Shown one piece after another: positions 62,115 to 64,000 of a stretch of DNA of 64,000 nt. The stretch is taken from NCBI GenBank assembly GCA_016182795.1, contig JACPFW010000005.1, positions 101,064 through 165,063 on the forward strand. The letters run 5' to 3'. Origin of the DNA: Gemmatimonadota bacterium (GTDB lineage: Bacteria > Gemmatimonadota > Gemmatimonadetes > Gemmatimonadales > Gemmatimonadaceae). The position numbers and the translations under genes were made by a program. A model generated the notes under the pieces. That model searched no databases and was not told the DNA's origin. It saw only the letters and a program-made list of their open reading frames with translations. Numbering within the stretch: position 1 is the stretch's first letter; every line of letters begins with the position of its first letter.

Positions 62115-64000
62115 GACCGCCGCACTCCGTCGTACACGCGGCGCACCTGCGCGACGATCACCGGCCAGTCGTTTTGCGCGCGCGCAAAGGCGCGGCACGC
62201 CTCGGCTGTCGGCAGGGGGAGCACGCCGGTGAGCGCGTCGCCCACGCCCTGCGCAATCGCCGACGCCGTCGTCCCGGCGAGCACGAGGCGGGGCGAGAGT
62301 CCGGAGACGGCCTCCGGCAGGCCGCCGACGGGGGTCACCAGCACCGGCGTTCCCGACGCGAGCGACTCGGGGACTATGAGGCCGTAGCCCTCGAGCGCGA
62401 CCGAGGGGACCACGGTCAGCTCGGCGGCGCGATACGCCGTGGGCAGGTCAGCCTCGGCGATGAATCCCGCCAGCTGGCAGTGCTCATCGAGTCCGGCGCG
62501 GCGAATCTGCGTTTGCAGCTGCTCCTCGAGCGGCCCGATGCCGGCAATCAATACCAGCGCATCGGGCACGCGCTCGCGCAGCGAAGCGACCGCGGTGACG
62601 AGCTGCGTCAGGCCCATGCGATGCCTCAGCCGACGCACCGCCAGCACGATGCGCCGGTCGCCCGGCCAGCCGAGTCGTTCCCGGGCGGCCGCGCGCGAGT
62701 CGGTGACGGCGAAGTGATCGCAATCGACGCCGCCGGGGATGACGTGGATCTTTTCCCACGACACGTCAAAGGTCTCGTGGAGCACTCTGCCGAACGCGCG
62801 GGAGAGCACGATGCAGGCGTCAGCGCGCTGATAGACGCGCCGCTCCACTTCAGACTTCGCACGCGTGGTGACGTCGCGCGCCCGTTCGGCCAGCGACTCC
62901 TGGGCCCACGGCCCCTGAAAATGCACGACGAACCGGCGCCGCCGGTCGCGCAGGAGTCCGAGCAGGGGCAGGGCGTAGAGCGCGAAGTGCGAGACGACGA
63001 TCGCCTGCGGATCGGCATCGAGCAGGGTCTTCGCCTCGGATCGCATGCGGGCAAGCCGCAGCGGCAGCGCGGCGTCTCGCGGGGACACGCCGAGCACGCG
63101 GCCCTCGGAATCCTCCGCGACCCGCGCCGAGCCGATGACGAGCCCGCGCACATCGACGCCGGCCGAGGGCAAGTGTCTGATGAGTTCGCGGTAGACCCGG
63201 TTAAGGCCGCCCGGGTTTTCACCGAACCACTCCATGCCGATCTGCACGGTGCGCAGGGGCGTCGGCGGCGTGCCGCGCGAGGCGCCGCCGGTGAGGAGCG
63301 CGTCGAGCGGCTCATCGCGCTGCAGCGTGCCGTCGAGCGCGAGGCGCGCCCACAGCTCGAGCACCAGCAGCGAAAACAGCTGGTCCCCCCAGTCGTGCTC
63401 GCCGCGCCAGTGCTCGTCGAGCAGCCGTCGCGTGAACTCGGGCCGCAGCCAGCCGCGATCATGGAACGATGGACTGTCGATCGCGGCCCGCAGGTACGGA
63501 GCCAGCGACCCGCGCAGCCATCGTGACGCGGGCATCACAAAGCCCCGCTTGCGCCGGTACAGCACGTCGCGCGGCACGAACCGCGACGCCAGCCGCTTGA
63601 GCAGATGCTTTGTCTCCCATCCGCGCAGGCGCAGCGCCGTGGGAATCGTGGCCGCAAACTCAATCAGCTCGGTGTCGAGCAGCGGCGACCGTGCCTCCAG
63701 CGAGTGCGCCATGAACGCGACGTCGGCCTTCGCCAGCAGCTGGTCGGGCAGGTACGTGCAGAAGTCTCCGTAGAGCGCGCGGTCGGCGTCGTCCACGCCG
63801 TCGGCGCGCTGCCACACCTCCTGATACAACGCGTCCGGATCGAATCCCTCCACCGCGTGGAGCAGCGCCGGCGCGTAAGCCTGGGCGCGAGAGGTCCGGA
63901 AGCCGCGGTCGTAGGTAAACGATTCCGCCGCGCTCGCGCGACCGGCGCGCGCCAGCAGCATCGCGCGCTTCAGCGGTCCACTCGTCTGGCCGCGCAGCGC
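62111..64000 (-). CDS. Asparagine synthase C-domain fused to GT4 glycosyltransferase, truncated at window edge
   Basis: 629 residues visible; the frame is still open at base 64000, so the N-terminus (expected glutaminase domain and SGG-DS motif) is outside. Residues about 30-230 are an Asn_synthase domain: MAHSLEARSPLLDTELIEFA, LRGWETKHLLKRLASRFVP, YRRKRGFVMPASRWLRG. A linker leads in the same frame to a GT4 domain from about residue 240 (FGENPGGLNRVYRELIRHL) to the end, with EGYGLIVPESLASGTPVL. An internal ATG at 63235 has no Shine-Dalgarno site, so a real fusion is favoured. Confidence 0.88.
   Translation of the reverse strand, partial: ALRGQTSGPLKRAMLLARAGRASAAESFTYDRGFRTSRAQAYAPALLHAVEGFDPDALYQEVWQRADGVDDADRALYGDFCTYLPDQLLAKADVAFMAHSLEARSPLLDTELIEFAATIPTALRLRGWETKHLLKRLASRFVPRDVLYRRKRGFVMPASRWLRGSLAPYLRAAIDSPSFHDRGWLRPEFTRRLLDEHWRGEHDWGDQLFSLLVLELWARLALDGTLQRDEPLDALLTGGASRGTPPTPLRTVQIGMEWFGENPGGLNRVYRELIRHLPSAGVDVRGLVIGSARVAEDSEGRVLGVSPRDAALPLRLARMRSEAKTLLDADPQAIVVSHFALYALPLLGLLRDRRRRFVVHFQGPWAQESLAERARDVTTRAKSEVERRVYQRADACIVLSRAFGRVLHETFDVSWEKIHVIPGGVDCDHFAVTDSRAAARERLGWPGDRRIVLAVRRLRHRMGLTQLVTAVASLRERVPDALVLIAGIGPLEEQLQTQIRRAGLDEHCQLAGFIAEADLPTAYRAAELTVVPSVALEGYGLIVPESLASGTPVLVTPVGGLPEAVSGLSPRLVLAGTTASAIAQGVGDALTGVLPLPTAEACRAFARAQNDWPVIVAQVRRVYDGVRRS

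Overview
The window is a GC-rich, densely coded bacterial chromosome segment with short intergenic gaps, many 1-11 nt gene overlaps and frequent GTG starts. Its gene content fits Gemmatimonadota best: a DUF1800/DUF1501 pair, an AAA-ATPase/TM/beta-propeller regulator, a PIG-L hydrolase with a large C-terminal region, a Rho factor with a disordered N-terminus, and a YyaL/SPATA20-type protein. That placement is an inference from gene content, not from a marker gene. I see no rRNA, tRNA, CRISPR array, insertion sequence, integrase or prophage gene.

Layout. 1-12946 is mostly housekeeping: a truncated signalling protein with AAA, TM, propeller and Big/LamG-like parts, an EF-G paralogue, a small hypothetical gene, DUF1800 and DUF1501 export-type proteins, a secreted polysaccharide deacetylase, a TPR-like protein and rho. 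13017-21222 (minus strand) is a tightly packed glycan operon read from GT39 through M20 peptidase, LbH acyltransferase, GT-C membrane protein, methyltransferase and WecE-like aminotransferase to a GT2. 21296-30214 holds the SPATA20-like protein, the complete aspartate-to-quinolinate-to-NaMN route (nadB, nadA, nadC), two CopD-type membrane proteins each divergent from a nad unit, and an MFS exporter.

30218-40128 (minus strand) is a seven-gene run with almost no spacing: sucA, a PIG-L hydrolase, a 32-residue membrane peptide, a sodium/solute symporter, an NDH-2 dehydrogenase, a soluble histidine kinase and an ANTAR response regulator. It joins carbon flux, solute uptake, quinone reduction and an RNA-binding regulator. 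40218-44311 pairs a cupredoxin-like protein and a receptor Ser/Thr kinase with a divergent outer-membrane porin. 44332-47566 is msrP, msrQ, an RNA methyltransferase and a MOSC protein in one overlapping unit.

47750-64000 is a second envelope-glycan region: an MscS channel translationally coupled to a Wzm/Wzt-type ABC exporter, a DUF6526 protein, an inactivated OafA-type acyltransferase (one frameshift and two in-frame TAG codons), a GT-C, a GT2, a sugar-nucleotide epimerase, a KefB-type antiporter, a small beta-barrel protein, and an overlapping set of two GT4 enzymes and an asparagine-synthase/GT4 fusion that runs off the right edge.

The most notable observations are the sucA-to-ANTAR operon with its small membrane gene, the amber-interrupted acyltransferase next to the O-antigen exporter, the Rho protein lacking the usual N-terminal helical domain, the mirrored nad/copD modules, and TANATT boxes 7-9 nt before start codons that suggest leaderless transcription.
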